This document shows, piece after piece, positions 34,515-43,417 of a stretch of 47,931 nucleotides of DNA. Source of the stretch: Janthinobacterium sp. GW456P (lineage in GTDB: Bacteria > Pseudomonadota > Gammaproteobacteria > Burkholderiales > Burkholderiaceae_D); assembly GCF_002127655.1 (NCBI RefSeq), contig NZ_NEHB01000014.1, forward strand, positions 84,288 to 132,218. The letters run 5' to 3'. The notes beneath the pieces were generated by a model. The model saw only the letters and a list, made by a program, of their open reading frames with translations, ran no database searches and was not told the origin of the DNA. The first letter of the stretch is position 1, and the number at the start of each line of letters is the position of its first letter. A program made the translations under genes and the position numbers.

Positions 34515-35573
34515 ATGGCAACCATCAAGCAAGTGGCGCAGGCGGCGGGGGTATCGTTTACCACCGTGTCGCACGTCCTCAACAATACCCGTCCCGTCAG
34601 CGACGAGGCGCGCCGCGCCGTGCTGGCGGCGGCGGAAGCACTGCATTACGTGCCCAGCGCGCTGGCGCGCTCGCTGCGCAGCCGCAGCACGGGCACCATC
34701 GGCCTGATCATTCCGAATAATACGAACCCGTATTTCTCGGAAGTGGCGCGCGGCATCGAGGACAGCTGCTACGCGGCCGGCTATAGCGTGATTTTGTGCA
34801 ATTCCGATGACGATCCCGTCAAGCAGCGCGATTACCTGAACGTGCTGCTGACCAAGCGCTGCGACGGCCTGATCCTGTCCGCGCTGGCCGACAGCGATGG
34901 CGAACTGCTGCGCAAGATGAAGGTGCCGGCCGTGCTGCTCGACCGCGCGCCCAGCGACCTGGCCATCGATGCCGTGGCCGTCGACAACCGCGCCGGCGGC
35001 GCCCTGGCCGCGCGCCATCTGCTGGGACTGGGACGCCGGCGCCTCGCCTGCATCGCCGGTCCCCGCGAGGTGAGCATTTCCAACGAGCGCATCGCCGGCG
35101 CGCGCGGCGCCATGGCGGACGCGGGCGTGGTCCTGGCCGACGCCCTGTGCGTGCATGGCGATTTTACGAGCGCGGGCGGCTACGCGGCCGCGCTGGACTT
35201 GCTGGCGCTGCCCCAGGGCGAGCGTCCGGATGCCTTGTTCTGCTGCAATGACCTGATGGCCTTTGGCGCCCTGCGCGCCGCCGCCGAGCGCGGCATTGCC
35301 GTGCCCGTGGACCTGGCCGTCGTCGGCTTCGACGATATCGACCTGGCCAGCTTCGTGCATCCGGCCTTGAGCAGCGTGGCGCAAAATACGCGCGAGCTGG
35401 GCCACATCACGGCCGCCTGTCTGCTGGCGCGCATCGCCGACCCTGCCTTGCCGCGCCAGCAGCGCAGCATCGCCCCCGAGCTGCACGTGCGCGGCTCCAG
35501 CGTGGCCGCCACGGTAACTTCTGCTGTACCTACTTCTTCACCTGCAACTGAACTGATGGGAATGACATCATGA
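34515..35573 (+). CDS. rbsR: LacI-family transcriptional regulator, predicted ribose repressor
   Basis: A 352-residue LacI-family repressor: N-terminal HTH (ATIKQVAQAAGVSFTTVSHV, residues 2–21) with hinge helix ALARSLRS, then a periplasmic-binding-like effector domain beginning GTIGLIIPNNTNPYF. Its place inside the ribose operon and the perfect LacI operator upstream of rbsB make autoregulated repression, relieved by ribose, the natural reading. The C-terminus has a ~20-residue Thr/Ser/Ala tail past the usual end. The stop overlaps the rbsK start (ATGA). Confidence 0.9.
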   Translation: MATIKQVAQAAGVSFTTVSHVLNNTRPVSDEARRAVLAAAEALHYVPSALARSLRSRSTGTIGLIIPNNTNPYFSEVARGIEDSCYAAGYSVILCNSDDDPVKQRDYLNVLLTKRCDGLILSALADSDGELLRKMKVPAVLLDRAPSDLAIDAVAVDNRAGGALAARHLLGLGRRRLACIAGPREVSISNERIAGARGAMADAGVVLADALCVHGDFTSAGGYAAALDLLALPQGERPDALFCCNDLMAFGALRAAAERGIAVPVDLAVVGFDDIDLASFVHPALSSVAQNTRELGHITAACLLARIADPALPRQQRSIAPELHVRGSSVAATVTSAVPTSSPATELMGMTS

Positions 35574-36478
35574 TCGTGGTTATCGGCAGCATCAATATGG
35601 ATCTGGTCTTGCGCGTGCCGCGCATGCCCCTCCCCGGCGAAACCCTGACGGGCGGCGCATTTAGAACTATTCCTGGCGGCAAGGGCGCCAACCAGGCCGT
35701 GGCTTGCGCGCGCCTGAGCGGCAAGGTGGCGGGCGCCCAGCAAGTGGCCATGGTCGGCTGCGTGGGCGACGACGCGTTTGGCGCGACCCTGCGCACGGCC
35801 CTGGTCGGCGACGGCATCATCGACCGCCACATCACCACCTTGCCCGGCGTCGCGTCCGGCATCGCTTCCATCCTCGTCGACGACAACGGCCAGAACAGCA
35901 TCGTGATTGCCGGCGGCGCCAACGATTTGCTGAGCCCCGCGCACATCGACGCGGCGCAAGAGTTGATCGCGCAGGCCGACATCGTCGTGCTGCAGCTGGA
36001 AACGCCGATGGCCACCGTCGTGCACGCGATTAAACTGGCCCGCTCGCTGGGCAAGACCGTGGTGCTGAACCCGGCCCCGGCGGCCAGCTTGCCGCAAGGC
36101 GTGCTGGAACTGGTCGACTACCTGATCCCGAATGAAATCGAAGCGGCCATGCTGGCCGGCGTCAGTCCCGAGGGCGCGGACGCCCCGGCGCTGGCGGCCG
36201 CGCTGCAAAAGCTGGGCAGCGACAACGTCATCATTACCCTCGGTTCCAAGGGCGTGCACGCGGCCCTGTATGGCGGCGACTTCACCTTCCCGGCCGAAGC
36301 CGTGAAGGCGGTCGACACGACGGCCGCCGGCGACACGTTCATCGGCGGTTTTGTGGCTGGCCTGGCGTCCGGCATGGACGAGGCGGAAGCGATTCAGCAA
36401 GGCCAGCGCGCGGCCGCCTGGAGCGTCACCAAACCCGGCGCACAAACGTCGATCCCCCACTTGCACGAGCTGTTCTGA
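35570..36478 (+). CDS. rbsK: Ribokinase
   Basis: A 302-residue PfkB-family sugar kinase phosphorylating D-ribose to ribose-5-phosphate. The N-terminal GSINMDLV and substrate motif GGKGANQAVA are present, as is the C-terminal signature DTTAAGDTFIGG with the catalytic Asp and anion hole. Length fits ribokinase (~309). The ATG overlaps the rbsR stop, implying translational coupling. Confidence 0.95.
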   Translation: MIVVIGSINMDLVLRVPRMPLPGETLTGGAFRTIPGGKGANQAVACARLSGKVAGAQQVAMVGCVGDDAFGATLRTALVGDGIIDRHITTLPGVASGIASILVDDNGQNSIVIAGGANDLLSPAHIDAAQELIAQADIVVLQLETPMATVVHAIKLARSLGKTVVLNPAPAASLPQGVLELVDYLIPNEIEAAMLAGVSPEGADAPALAAALQKLGSDNVIITLGSKGVHAALYGGDFTFPAEAVKAVDTTAAGDTFIGGFVAGLASGMDEAEAIQQGQRAAAWSVTKPGAQTSIPHLHELF

Positions 36479-36482
36479 ACCC

Positions 36483-36875
36483 ATGAAAAAATCACCGCTG
36501 CTTAATATCGCACTGTCGCAACTGATCGCGTCGCTCGGTCATGGCGACATGCTCGTCATCGGCGACGCGGGCTTGCCATCGCAGCCGGGCGTGCCCCTGA
36601 TCGACCTGGCCCTGACGCGCGGCATTCCCGGCTTCATCGATACCGTGAATACCGTGCTGAGCGAAATGCAGGTGGAATACCATTTGCTCGCCAGCGAGTT
36701 GCCGCAGCATAACCCTGCCATGGCGGCCCAGGTGGCGGCCCTGGCCTTGCCCGATGCGCGCCAGGTGACGCACGAGGAGTTCAAGCAATTGAGCAGGGGC
36801 GCGCGCGCCATCGTGCGCACGGGCGAGTGCAGTCCGTATGCCAACATCATTCTGGTGGCCGGCGTCGTGTTCTAG
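36483..36875 (+). CDS. rbsD: D-ribose pyranase
   Basis: Interconverts ribopyranose and ribofuranose so that ribokinase receives the furanose. The 130 residues match RbsD: SLGHGDMLVIGDAGLP with the catalytic His, EMQVEYHLLASEL, and the C-terminal RTGECSPYANIILVAGV. It starts four bases after rbsK without a strong ribosome-binding site, so it is probably coupled. In E. coli rbsD is first in the operon; here it is last. Confidence 0.95.
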   Translation: MKKSPLLNIALSQLIASLGHGDMLVIGDAGLPSQPGVPLIDLALTRGIPGFIDTVNTVLSEMQVEYHLLASELPQHNPAMAAQVAALALPDARQVTHEEFKQLSRGARAIVRTGECSPYANIILVAGVVF

Positions 36876-36876
36876 C

Positions 36877-36900
36877 GCAAACAAACGTTAGTTTGTTTGC
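36877..36900. repeat. Perfect inverted repeat after rbsD
   Basis: GCAAACAAAC-GTTA-GTTTGTTTGC is a 10-bp perfect stem directly after the rbsD stop. An A run, not a T run, follows on the plus strand, so it is not a classical terminator for the operon. Confidence 0.5.
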
Positions 36901-37009
36901 AAAAAATACCAACGCTATTGTTCTCACTGAAATAATTATCCTTTGGCAAAAGGGGCGGCTACAATAGCCTTACCCCTGCCAGCTCGGCAGCTTCCTGTGG
37001 TGTTCCGCC

Positions 37010-39853
37010 ATGCCGAAGAAAGCCCCCGACGCTTTCCGCTGTATCTTGCCGCCCGCCGGCAGGCTGGCGCGCGGCTGGCGCGGCCTTTTCTTCCTGCTGC
37101 TGTGCCTGGCTACACAAGCCCGGGCGCTGGAGCCCGTCTCCCTGCAACTCAATTTCACGCACCAGTTCCAGTTTGCCGGCTATTACGCGGCCATCGAGCA
37201 AGGCTATTACCGCGAGGCGGGCCTCGAGGTGACGTTGCTCGAAGGCAGCGGCGCGCCGCGCGCCGAGGCGGCCGTGCTGGCGGGCCAGGCCGAATATGGC
37301 GTGAGCAACAGCACCTTGTTGCTCAGCCGCTTGGCGGGCAAGCCCGTGGTGGTGCTGGCCGTGGTATTCCAGCATTCGCCCGGCGTGCTGCTGATGCGCC
37401 AGCATGGCGGTGCGCCCGATGTGCGCAAGCTCGCGGGCGCGCCCGTGATGATAGGCGCGCCCGCCGACGTGGCGTCCGCGTCCGATGAAGTGTCGCTATT
37501 CCTGAAGAAAATGGGCGTCGCGCCGCAGCAGATGCGCCACTTGCCGCCCAGCTACCGGGTCGAGGATTTAATCGAGGGCAAGGTCGATGCGATTGCCGCA
37601 TATTCCACCAACGAACCGGACTATCTGGACCGCGCGGGATTTCCCTATTACCAGTTTACGCCGCGCACGGCCGGCATCGATTTCTACGGCGACAACCTGT
37701 TTACCAGCGAACAGGAACTGCGCCGCCATCCCGAGCGCGTAAAAGCGTTCCGCGCGGCCAGTTTGCGCGGCTGGCAATACGCAATGGCGCACCGCGAGGA
37801 AATGACGCAACTGATCCATGTCAAATACAGCCAGCGCCATGACCGCGCGCACCTGCTGTACGAGGCGCAGCAAATGGATTTACTGCTGCAGCCTACGCTG
37901 GTGGAGCCGGGCTACATGAATCCCCAGCGCTGGCAGCATATCGCCGATACGTATGCCGCCATGGGCGTGCTGCCGCGCAATGCCACGGACAGCCGCGCCT
38001 ACCAGGGTTTTTTGTATCGCCCTGTGCCAGGCGCGGACCTGGGCTGGCTGTACCTGTCGCTGGGCGTGGCGGGCAGCTTGCTGGCCGTGTCGGCGGCCTT
38101 TCACTTCAGCAATCTGGCACGTGAGCGCCGCCGCACGGAGGACACCATCCGGCAAGGGGAATTGCGCTTTCGCACCATGTTCGAGCAGGCGCCGATGGGC
38201 ATCGCCTTGATCGATACCGTGAGCGGACAATTTCTCGATATCAATCCGCGCTACCTGGCCATCGCCGGGCGCACGTTGGAGCACATGAAGCAGACGAGCT
38301 GGATGGAGATCAGCCATCCCGACGACGTGGCGGGTGAGCAGGCCCACGTGGCGCAGCTGCTGGCGCGGCGCATGCAGGGCTTTCGCCACGCCAAGCGTAT
38401 CGTGCGTCCCGATGGCGGCGTGGTGTGGGTCGACGCCTCGGTGACGGCCATCGCCACGGCGCGCCATGGCGGTCCGCACCACCTGTGCATGCTGGAAGAC
38501 GTGACGGACAAGCGGCAAACGGAAGCGCTGATCTGGCAGCAGGCCAATTTCGATACCCTGACGCAATTGCCGAACCGCCGCATGTTCCACGAACGCCTGC
38601 GCCTGGCACTGGCCCAGGGACGGCGCGACGCGAGCCGCGTGGCCATCCTGTTCATCGACCTTGACCACTTCAAGGAAGTCAACGACACCCTCGGCCACCA
38701 CCAGGGCGATATCTTGCTGATCGAGGCGGCGCGGCGCATTCGCGTGGGCGTGCGCGAGACGGATACGGTGGCGCGCCTGGGCGGCGATGAATTCACCGTG
38801 ATCCTGTGCGACCTCGATGACCTGCAGCAAGTCGACCGCATCGCGCGGCAAATCCTCGACGGCTTGCTGGCGCCTTTTCTGCTGGGACAGGAGCAGGCCT
38901 TCGTCTCCGCCTCGATCGGCATCACCCTGTTTCCGGACGATGCGGCCACGATCGAGGACTTGCTCAAGCATGCTGACCAAGCCATGTATGTGTCGAAAGG
39001 CGCGGGGCGCAACCGCTACAGTTATTTCACGCCGGCCATGCAGGTGGCGGCCGTCAACCGCATGCGCATGGGGGCGGACTTGCGCGCGGCCCTGCACGAA
39101 CAGCAGATGCAGCTGCATTACCAGCCCATCGTCGAGTTGCGTAGCGGCAAACTGGCCAAAGCGGAAGCCTTGCTGCGCTGGCACCATCCGCAGCGGGGCG
39201 TCGTGTGCCCGCCCGATTTCCTGGCGCTGGCCGAAAGCAGCGGCCTCATCGTGGAGATCGGCGACTGGGTGCTGCGCACGGTGGCGGCGCAACTGCGGCG
39301 CTGGCGCGCGCAAGGCCAGGCCATCGGCTTGCCGGGGCTGCAGCTGTGCCTGAACCAGTCGTCGCTGGAATTGCAGCGCGAAGTCGAGGCGCCCGGCACT
39401 TGGCTGCGCCAGCTGGCGGCGCTCGATGTGCCGCCTTCGGCCATCGTGCTCGACATGCGCGAAGATGTACTTTTACCTAACGGCAATAGCATGGCGCCAC
39501 GCCTGCAGCACTTGCGCGAGGCGGGCTTGCAGATCGCCCTCGACGACTTCGGCAGCGGCCATGCCTCGCTGACGCAATTGCAGCAGTGCGGCATCGATTA
39601 CCTGAAACTCGACGGCGTGCTGGTGCGCAAGCTGGCGCCCGGGGCCAGCGAATTGGCGCTGTGCGAAGCTATCGTCACCATGGCCCACAAGCTGGGTTTG
39701 CAAGTCATCGCCGAAGGGGTGGAGACCGAAGAGCAGCGCGCGCGGCTGCTGGAGATCGGCTGCGATTTTGCGCAAGGCGAGCTGTTTGAGCCGCCGCTGG
39801 CCATCGAAGCGTTCGACGCGCTGCTGCACGCCCGGCGGCCCTTGCATCCTTGA
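37010..39853 (+). CDS. Membrane sensor: NMT1-like binding domain – PAS – GGDEF – EAL
   Basis: A 947-residue predicted cyclic-di-GMP enzyme. After a signal sequence (LFFLLLCLATQARA), residues ~42–330 form an NMT1/SsuA-type periplasmic binding domain (LNFTHQFQFAGYYAAIEQGY). One membrane helix lies at ~344–366, then a PAS domain (~378–500), GGDEF at 591–595 (motif intact) and EAL at 719–721 (EALLRW). The EAL domain keeps the Asn, DDFGSG, Lys-Leu-Asp and AEGVET motifs, but the conserved glutamate of the E-[IL]-T-E segment is Asp (LDMRED). It may therefore make c-di-GMP and weakly degrade it. The sensor domain suggests direct perception of a small nutrient-like ligand. Confidence 0.9.
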   Translation: MPKKAPDAFRCILPPAGRLARGWRGLFFLLLCLATQARALEPVSLQLNFTHQFQFAGYYAAIEQGYYREAGLEVTLLEGSGAPRAEAAVLAGQAEYGVSNSTLLLSRLAGKPVVVLAVVFQHSPGVLLMRQHGGAPDVRKLAGAPVMIGAPADVASASDEVSLFLKKMGVAPQQMRHLPPSYRVEDLIEGKVDAIAAYSTNEPDYLDRAGFPYYQFTPRTAGIDFYGDNLFTSEQELRRHPERVKAFRAASLRGWQYAMAHREEMTQLIHVKYSQRHDRAHLLYEAQQMDLLLQPTLVEPGYMNPQRWQHIADTYAAMGVLPRNATDSRAYQGFLYRPVPGADLGWLYLSLGVAGSLLAVSAAFHFSNLARERRRTEDTIRQGELRFRTMFEQAPMGIALIDTVSGQFLDINPRYLAIAGRTLEHMKQTSWMEISHPDDVAGEQAHVAQLLARRMQGFRHAKRIVRPDGGVVWVDASVTAIATARHGGPHHLCMLEDVTDKRQTEALIWQQANFDTLTQLPNRRMFHERLRLALAQGRRDASRVAILFIDLDHFKEVNDTLGHHQGDILLIEAARRIRVGVRETDTVARLGGDEFTVILCDLDDLQQVDRIARQILDGLLAPFLLGQEQAFVSASIGITLFPDDAATIEDLLKHADQAMYVSKGAGRNRYSYFTPAMQVAAVNRMRMGADLRAALHEQQMQLHYQPIVELRSGKLAKAEALLRWHHPQRGVVCPPDFLALAESSGLIVEIGDWVLRTVAAQLRRWRAQGQAIGLPGLQLCLNQSSLELQREVEAPGTWLRQLAALDVPPSAIVLDMREDVLLPNGNSMAPRLQHLREAGLQIALDDFGSGHASLTQLQQCGIDYLKLDGVLVRKLAPGASELALCEAIVTMAHKLGLQVIAEGVETEEQRARLLEIGCDFAQGELFEPPLAIEAFDALLHARRPLHP

Positions 39854-40022
39854 AGCAGGCATGCCTTGCCACCAGATTTGACGCAAGCCTGCGGGACGGG
39901 GCTCCCGGCTCGAACGGGCTTATACTCGACGGGCTGGCGCCTGCGCCCGGCGTTGCTGTCATGGGTCCTGGACCTAGTGCGCAGGCAAACCTTCTTCCAT
40001 TCACTCAACGCGAGGTGACCTC

Positions 40023-40421
40023 ATGGGCATTTTCAGCAATATCTACAATAAAATCTTCCACCACTCCTCCGACGCCGCACCAGCCGCCACGCCAGCGGCC
40101 GCTACCGACGCGCCAGCGGCGGGGGCACCGGCGGCAGCACCAGCGCCAGCCGCTGCCGCGCCGGTGGTGGACGTGGAAGTGGTGCTGGTCGACCTGGCCA
40201 GCAAGAACGCGGAAAAACTCAATTGGCGCACGTCCATCGTCGACCTGATGAAACTGCTTCAACTCGACAGCAGCCTGGCCGCGCGCAAGGAACTGGCGCA
40301 AGAACTGCATTTCACGGGCGACACCAGCGATTCGGCCAGCATGAATATCTGGCTGCATCGCCAGGTGATGATCAAGCTGGCGGAAAACGGCGGCAAGGTA
40401 CCGGAAGAGTTAAAGAACTAA
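40023..40421 (+). CDS. DUF3597 domain-containing protein
   Basis: A 132-residue protein: a short N-terminal amphipathic segment (MGIFSNIYNKIFHH), an Ala/Pro low-complexity linker (residues ~18–46), then the DUF3597 domain (VDVEVVLVDLASKN, NWRTSIVDLMKLLQLDSSLA, HRQVMIKLAENGGKVPEEL). The DUF3597 domain resembles small LysM-neighbour modules in other bacteria, but no function is established. GAGGTGA provides a good ribosome-binding site. Confidence 0.83.
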   Translation: MGIFSNIYNKIFHHSSDAAPAATPAAATDAPAAGAPAAAPAPAAAAPVVDVEVVLVDLASKNAEKLNWRTSIVDLMKLLQLDSSLAARKELAQELHFTGDTSDSASMNIWLHRQVMIKLAENGGKVPEELKN

Positions 40422-40513
40422 GAAAGAAACACCTGGCGGCGGCAGGGGTATCCACTGTCACCGCTATCCAATCCTGTGGGAACTGCCTATCATGGAGTTC
40501 CCATGGTGTCATG

Positions 40514-40550
40514 ATAGCTAAAACCAATTGAAACTATTGTGACAATCAAT
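40514..40550 (+). promoter_or_regulatory. OxyR binding site upstream of ahpC
   Basis: Four tetranucleotides spaced exactly 11 bp: ATAG (40514), CAAT (40525), ATTG (40536), CAAT (40547). This follows the OxyR pattern ATAG-N7-CTAT-N7-ATAG-N7-CTAT with at most one mismatch per element. It ends next to the –35 box, the position for activation. Confidence 0.8.
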
Positions 40551-40551
40551 T

Positions 40552-40579
40552 TTGCATATGGATTAAAACCCCTTACACT
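40552..40579 (+). promoter_or_regulatory. ahpC promoter
   Basis: TTGCAT (40552–40557), 16 bp, TACACT (40574–40579). The weak –35 is what an OxyR-activated promoter would show. Confidence 0.6.
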
Positions 40580-40615
40580 AGAGTCTTACTGATTCACCAC
40601 ACGAGAGGAAATGAA

Positions 40616-41179
40616 ATGTCGCTGATCAATACCCAAGTTAAACCATTCAAGGCAACCGCATACCACAATGGCAAATTCGTCGACCTGACGGAAGCGTCGC
40701 TGAAAGGCAAGTGGTCGGTATTTGTCTTCTACCCAGCCGACTTCACCTTCGTTTGCCCAACTGAACTGGAAGATCTGGCCGATCACCACGCCGAGTTCCA
40801 GAAGCTGGGCGTCGATGTCTACGGCATCTCGACCGATACCCACTTCGCGCACAAAGCCTGGCACGACACCTCGGACGCGATCAAGAAAGTGCAATACGCA
40901 CTGATCGGCGACCCGACCGGCGCCCTGTCGCGCAACTTCGAAGTCATGATCGAAGAAGAAGGCCTGGCACTGCGCGGCACCTTCGTCATCAATCCGGACG
41001 GCTTCATCAAAGTGCTGGAAGTGCATGACAACGGCATCGGCCGTGACGCCGCAGAACTGTTGCGCAAAGTCAAAGCCGCGCAGTACGTGGCGAACCACCC
41101 AGGCGAAGTGTGCCCAGCCAAATGGACGGAAGGCGCAGCGACCCTGACCCCATCGCTGGACCTGGTCGGCAAGATCTAA
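40616..41179 (+). CDS. ahpC: Alkyl hydroperoxide reductase subunit C (2-Cys peroxiredoxin)
   Basis: Reduces H2O2 and organic peroxides in the cytoplasm. The 187-residue length equals canonical AhpC. The peroxidatic cysteine is Cys47 ([10 protein letters not shown]) and the resolving cysteine Cys166 (GEVCPAKW). GAGAGGAAATG gives a good ribosome-binding site. Codon usage looks highly biased (few rare codons), suggesting high expression. It is followed by its reductase ahpF after a hairpin. Confidence 0.98.
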   Translation: MSLINTQVKPFKATAYHNGKFVDLTEASLKGKWSVFVFYPADFTFVCPTELEDLADHHAEFQKLGVDVYGISTDTHFAHKAWHDTSDAIKKVQYALIGDPTGALSRNFEVMIEEEGLALRGTFVINPDGFIKVLEVHDNGIGRDAAELLRKVKAAQYVANHPGEVCPAKWTEGAATLTPSLDLVGKI

Positions 41180-41217
41180 GTTTCGATGCACGACGTAGCA
41201 AACAAGTAGTTACCGCG

Positions 41218-41245
41218 ATGCCGGACCGGGCGTCCGGCCCGGCAT
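41218..41245 (+). other. Hairpin between ahpC and ahpF
   Basis: ATGCCGG-A-CCGG pairs with CCGG-C-CCGGCAT around a 4-nt loop, with one mismatch. No T run follows. It is probably an attenuator or stabiliser that keeps AhpC more abundant than AhpF. Confidence 0.6.
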
Positions 41246-41277
41246 TCGCCTAAATATTTGTAAAGGAAGAAAAAATC

Positions 41278-42873
41278 ATGTTAGATGCCACCCTCAAAAC
41301 CCAACTGAAATCCTACCTGGAAAAAGTGGTGTATCCGCTTGAGCTGGTCGCCTCTCTCGATGACAGCGCAAAAGCCCGCGAGATGAAGGAATTGCTCCAG
41401 GAAATAGTCCTGTTGAGCGACAAGATCACGCTGGTCGAGCGCCTTGACGCTGGCGTACGGACCCCGTCGTTCAGCATCAACCGTACCGGCTCCGACATCG
41501 GCGTGCGTTTCGCCGGTGTGCCGCTGGGCCACGAATTTACCTCGCTGGTGCTGGCGCTGCTGCAAGTGGGCGGCCACACCATCAAGTTCGACGATGCCGT
41601 GATCGAGCAGATCCGCAATCTCGACGGCGATTACGAGTTTGAAACGTTTATTTCGCTCTCCTGCCATAACTGCCCGGAAGTGGTGCAGGCATTGAATGCC
41701 ATGGCCGTGATCAACCCGCGCATCAAGGTCACCACCATCGATGGCGGCGTATTCCCGCAAGAAGTGGAAGAACGCCAGATCATGGCCGTGCCGATGATGT
41801 TCCTCAATGGTGAACACTTTGGCCAGGGCCGCACGAATGTCGAGGAAATCCTCGCCAAGCTCGACACCAATGCCGGCGCCCGCCAGGCGGAAGCGCTGAA
41901 CAAGAAAGACGTGTTTGACGTGCTGATCGTCGGCGGCGGCCCGGCCGGCGCGGCAGCGGCCATCTACGCGGCCCGCAAGGGCATCAACACGGGCGTGCTG
42001 GCCGAGCGTTTCGGCGGCCAGGTGCTCGATACCCTGGCGATCGAAAACTTTATTTCCGTCAAGGAAACCGATGGTCCGAAGTTCGCCGTGGCGCTGGAAC
42101 AGCACGTCAAGGAATACGACGTCGACATCATGAATACGCAGCGCGCCGCCAAGTTGACGCCGGGCAAGCTGATCGAGATTGAAACGGCGCATGGCGCCGT
42201 CCTGAAAGCCAAGACCGTCATCCTGGCCACCGGTGCCCGCTGGCGCGAAATCAACGTGCCGGGCGAGAAGGAATACCGCAACCACGGTGTCGCCTACTGC
42301 CCGCACTGCGATGGTCCTTTGTTCAAGGGCAAGCGCGTGGCCGTGATCGGCGGCGGCAATTCGGGCGTGGAAGCGGCGATCGACCTGGCCGGCCTCGTGA
42401 AACACGTGACCCTGATCGAGTTCGGCGCGGAACTGCGCGCCGATGCGGTGCTGCAACGTAAGCTGCACAGCCTGCCGAACGTGACCGTGATCACCTCGGC
42501 GCAAACCACGGAAATCCACGGCGACGGCAAGATCGTCAACGGCCTGTCCTACACGGACCGCATCGGCGGCGAGTCGAAGAAGGTCGAGCTCGAAGGCGTG
42601 TTCGTGCAAATCGGCCTGGTGCCGAACACGGAGTGGCTCAAAGGCACGGTCGCCCTGTCGCGCCACGGCGAAATCGAAGTCGATGCCCGCGGCCAGACCT
42701 CGATCCCCGGCGTGTTTGCGGCCGGCGACGTGACGACGGTGCCGTACAAGCAGATCATCATCGCCACCGGCGAAGGCGCCAAGGCAGCCCTGTCCGCCTT
42801 TGACCACCTGATCCGCTCGGACGACGAGGAAGTGGTCGATGAGTCCGCAGCGAAAGAAGCATTGACGGCGTAA
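41278..42873 (+). CDS. ahpF: Alkyl hydroperoxide reductase subunit F
   Basis: NADH-dependent flavoprotein that re-reduces AhpC. The 531 residues comprise an N-terminal double thioredoxin-like domain with Cys129/Cys132 (SCHNCPE) and a thioredoxin-reductase-like part with FAD motif [10 protein letters not shown], Cys341/Cys344 (YCPHCDG), NAD motif [10 protein letters not shown] and C-terminal [18 protein letters not shown] precedes the ATG. Shared control with ahpC through OxyR is inferred. Confidence 0.98.
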   Translation: MLDATLKTQLKSYLEKVVYPLELVASLDDSAKAREMKELLQEIVLLSDKITLVERLDAGVRTPSFSINRTGSDIGVRFAGVPLGHEFTSLVLALLQVGGHTIKFDDAVIEQIRNLDGDYEFETFISLSCHNCPEVVQALNAMAVINPRIKVTTIDGGVFPQEVEERQIMAVPMMFLNGEHFGQGRTNVEEILAKLDTNAGARQAEALNKKDVFDVLIVGGGPAGAAAAIYAARKGINTGVLAERFGGQVLDTLAIENFISVKETDGPKFAVALEQHVKEYDVDIMNTQRAAKLTPGKLIEIETAHGAVLKAKTVILATGARWREINVPGEKEYRNHGVAYCPHCDGPLFKGKRVAVIGGGNSGVEAAIDLAGLVKHVTLIEFGAELRADAVLQRKLHSLPNVTVITSAQTTEIHGDGKIVNGLSYTDRIGGESKKVELEGVFVQIGLVPNTEWLKGTVALSRHGEIEVDARGQTSIPGVFAAGDVTTVPYKQIIIATGEGAKAALSAFDHLIRSDDEEVVDESAAKEALTA

Positions 42874-42892
42874 ATCTTCACGCTGAAAAAAA

Positions 42893-42927
42893 ACCGGAAC
42901 GGCCGCAAGGTGGTTCCGGTTTTTTTA
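42893..42927 (+). terminator. Rho-independent terminator of ahpCF
   Basis: ACCGGAAC (42893–42900) pairs with GTTCCGGT (42913–42920), preceded by an A run and followed by seven T residues. It could also serve the convergent CzcE-like gene. Confidence 0.92.
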
Positions 42928-42943
42928 TAGGTCTCGAAGAAAC

Positions 42944-43291
42944 TTAACTGCCCGCGTACAGGGGATTGGCGGCCACATACACCGCGATGCCGTCAACGGG
43001 CATGTCCTTCGGCGCGATGTCGCTCAGTGCGAATGTCGTTTGATGGTTAAAAGTTTGCACATGCCACGTAAAACGCTGGCCGGCGCGCGCGATGGTGACG
43101 GTTTCGCCGCGCGTGACGTTGATGTGGCGGGTGTCAGCCTGCAGCTCGATGCTGCGCTGGGCGGCGCCGTGCGGTGCGCTGCTGCCATAGTCGGCGGCCG
43201 TGCCCGTGGGGCCGGCGGCGATGGCCGGGGTGGCAACGGTGGCAAGGGTGGCGCACAGAATGGCCAGGGCGCTGCGGGGTGTATTCAACAT
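42944..43291 (-). CDS. CzcE-like periplasmic metal-binding protein
   Basis: A 115-residue secreted protein: signal peptide (LAILCATLATVATPAIA) followed by DYGSSAP, RSIELQADTRHINVTRGE and a C-terminal VYVAANPLYAG, which matches the CzcE family of copper-binding periplasmic proteins. Histidines are scattered (HGAA, TRHIN, WHVQTFNH). No czc or cop genes are adjacent, so a role in metal resistance is only inferred. GGAGAG lies before the ATG. Confidence 0.75.
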   Translation of the reverse strand: MLNTPRSALAILCATLATVATPAIAAGPTGTAADYGSSAPHGAAQRSIELQADTRHINVTRGETVTIARAGQRFTWHVQTFNHQTTFALSDIAPKDMPVDGIAVYVAANPLYAGS

Positions 43292-43417
43292 AATCTCTCC
43301 AGGAATGTATGGCGCAGCGGGTCACCACGCCGTTTTATCGTATTGGTTGCACCGGGATCGCCGGTTTTTGCAACACGGCATCCTAAGCGCTTCCTGGCTG
43401 ATCTTCAAAGCAATATT

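Noticed and set aside
36877..36900. Intrinsic terminator of the rbs operon
   Set aside because: The hairpin is perfect but is followed by A residues, not T, on the transcribed strand.
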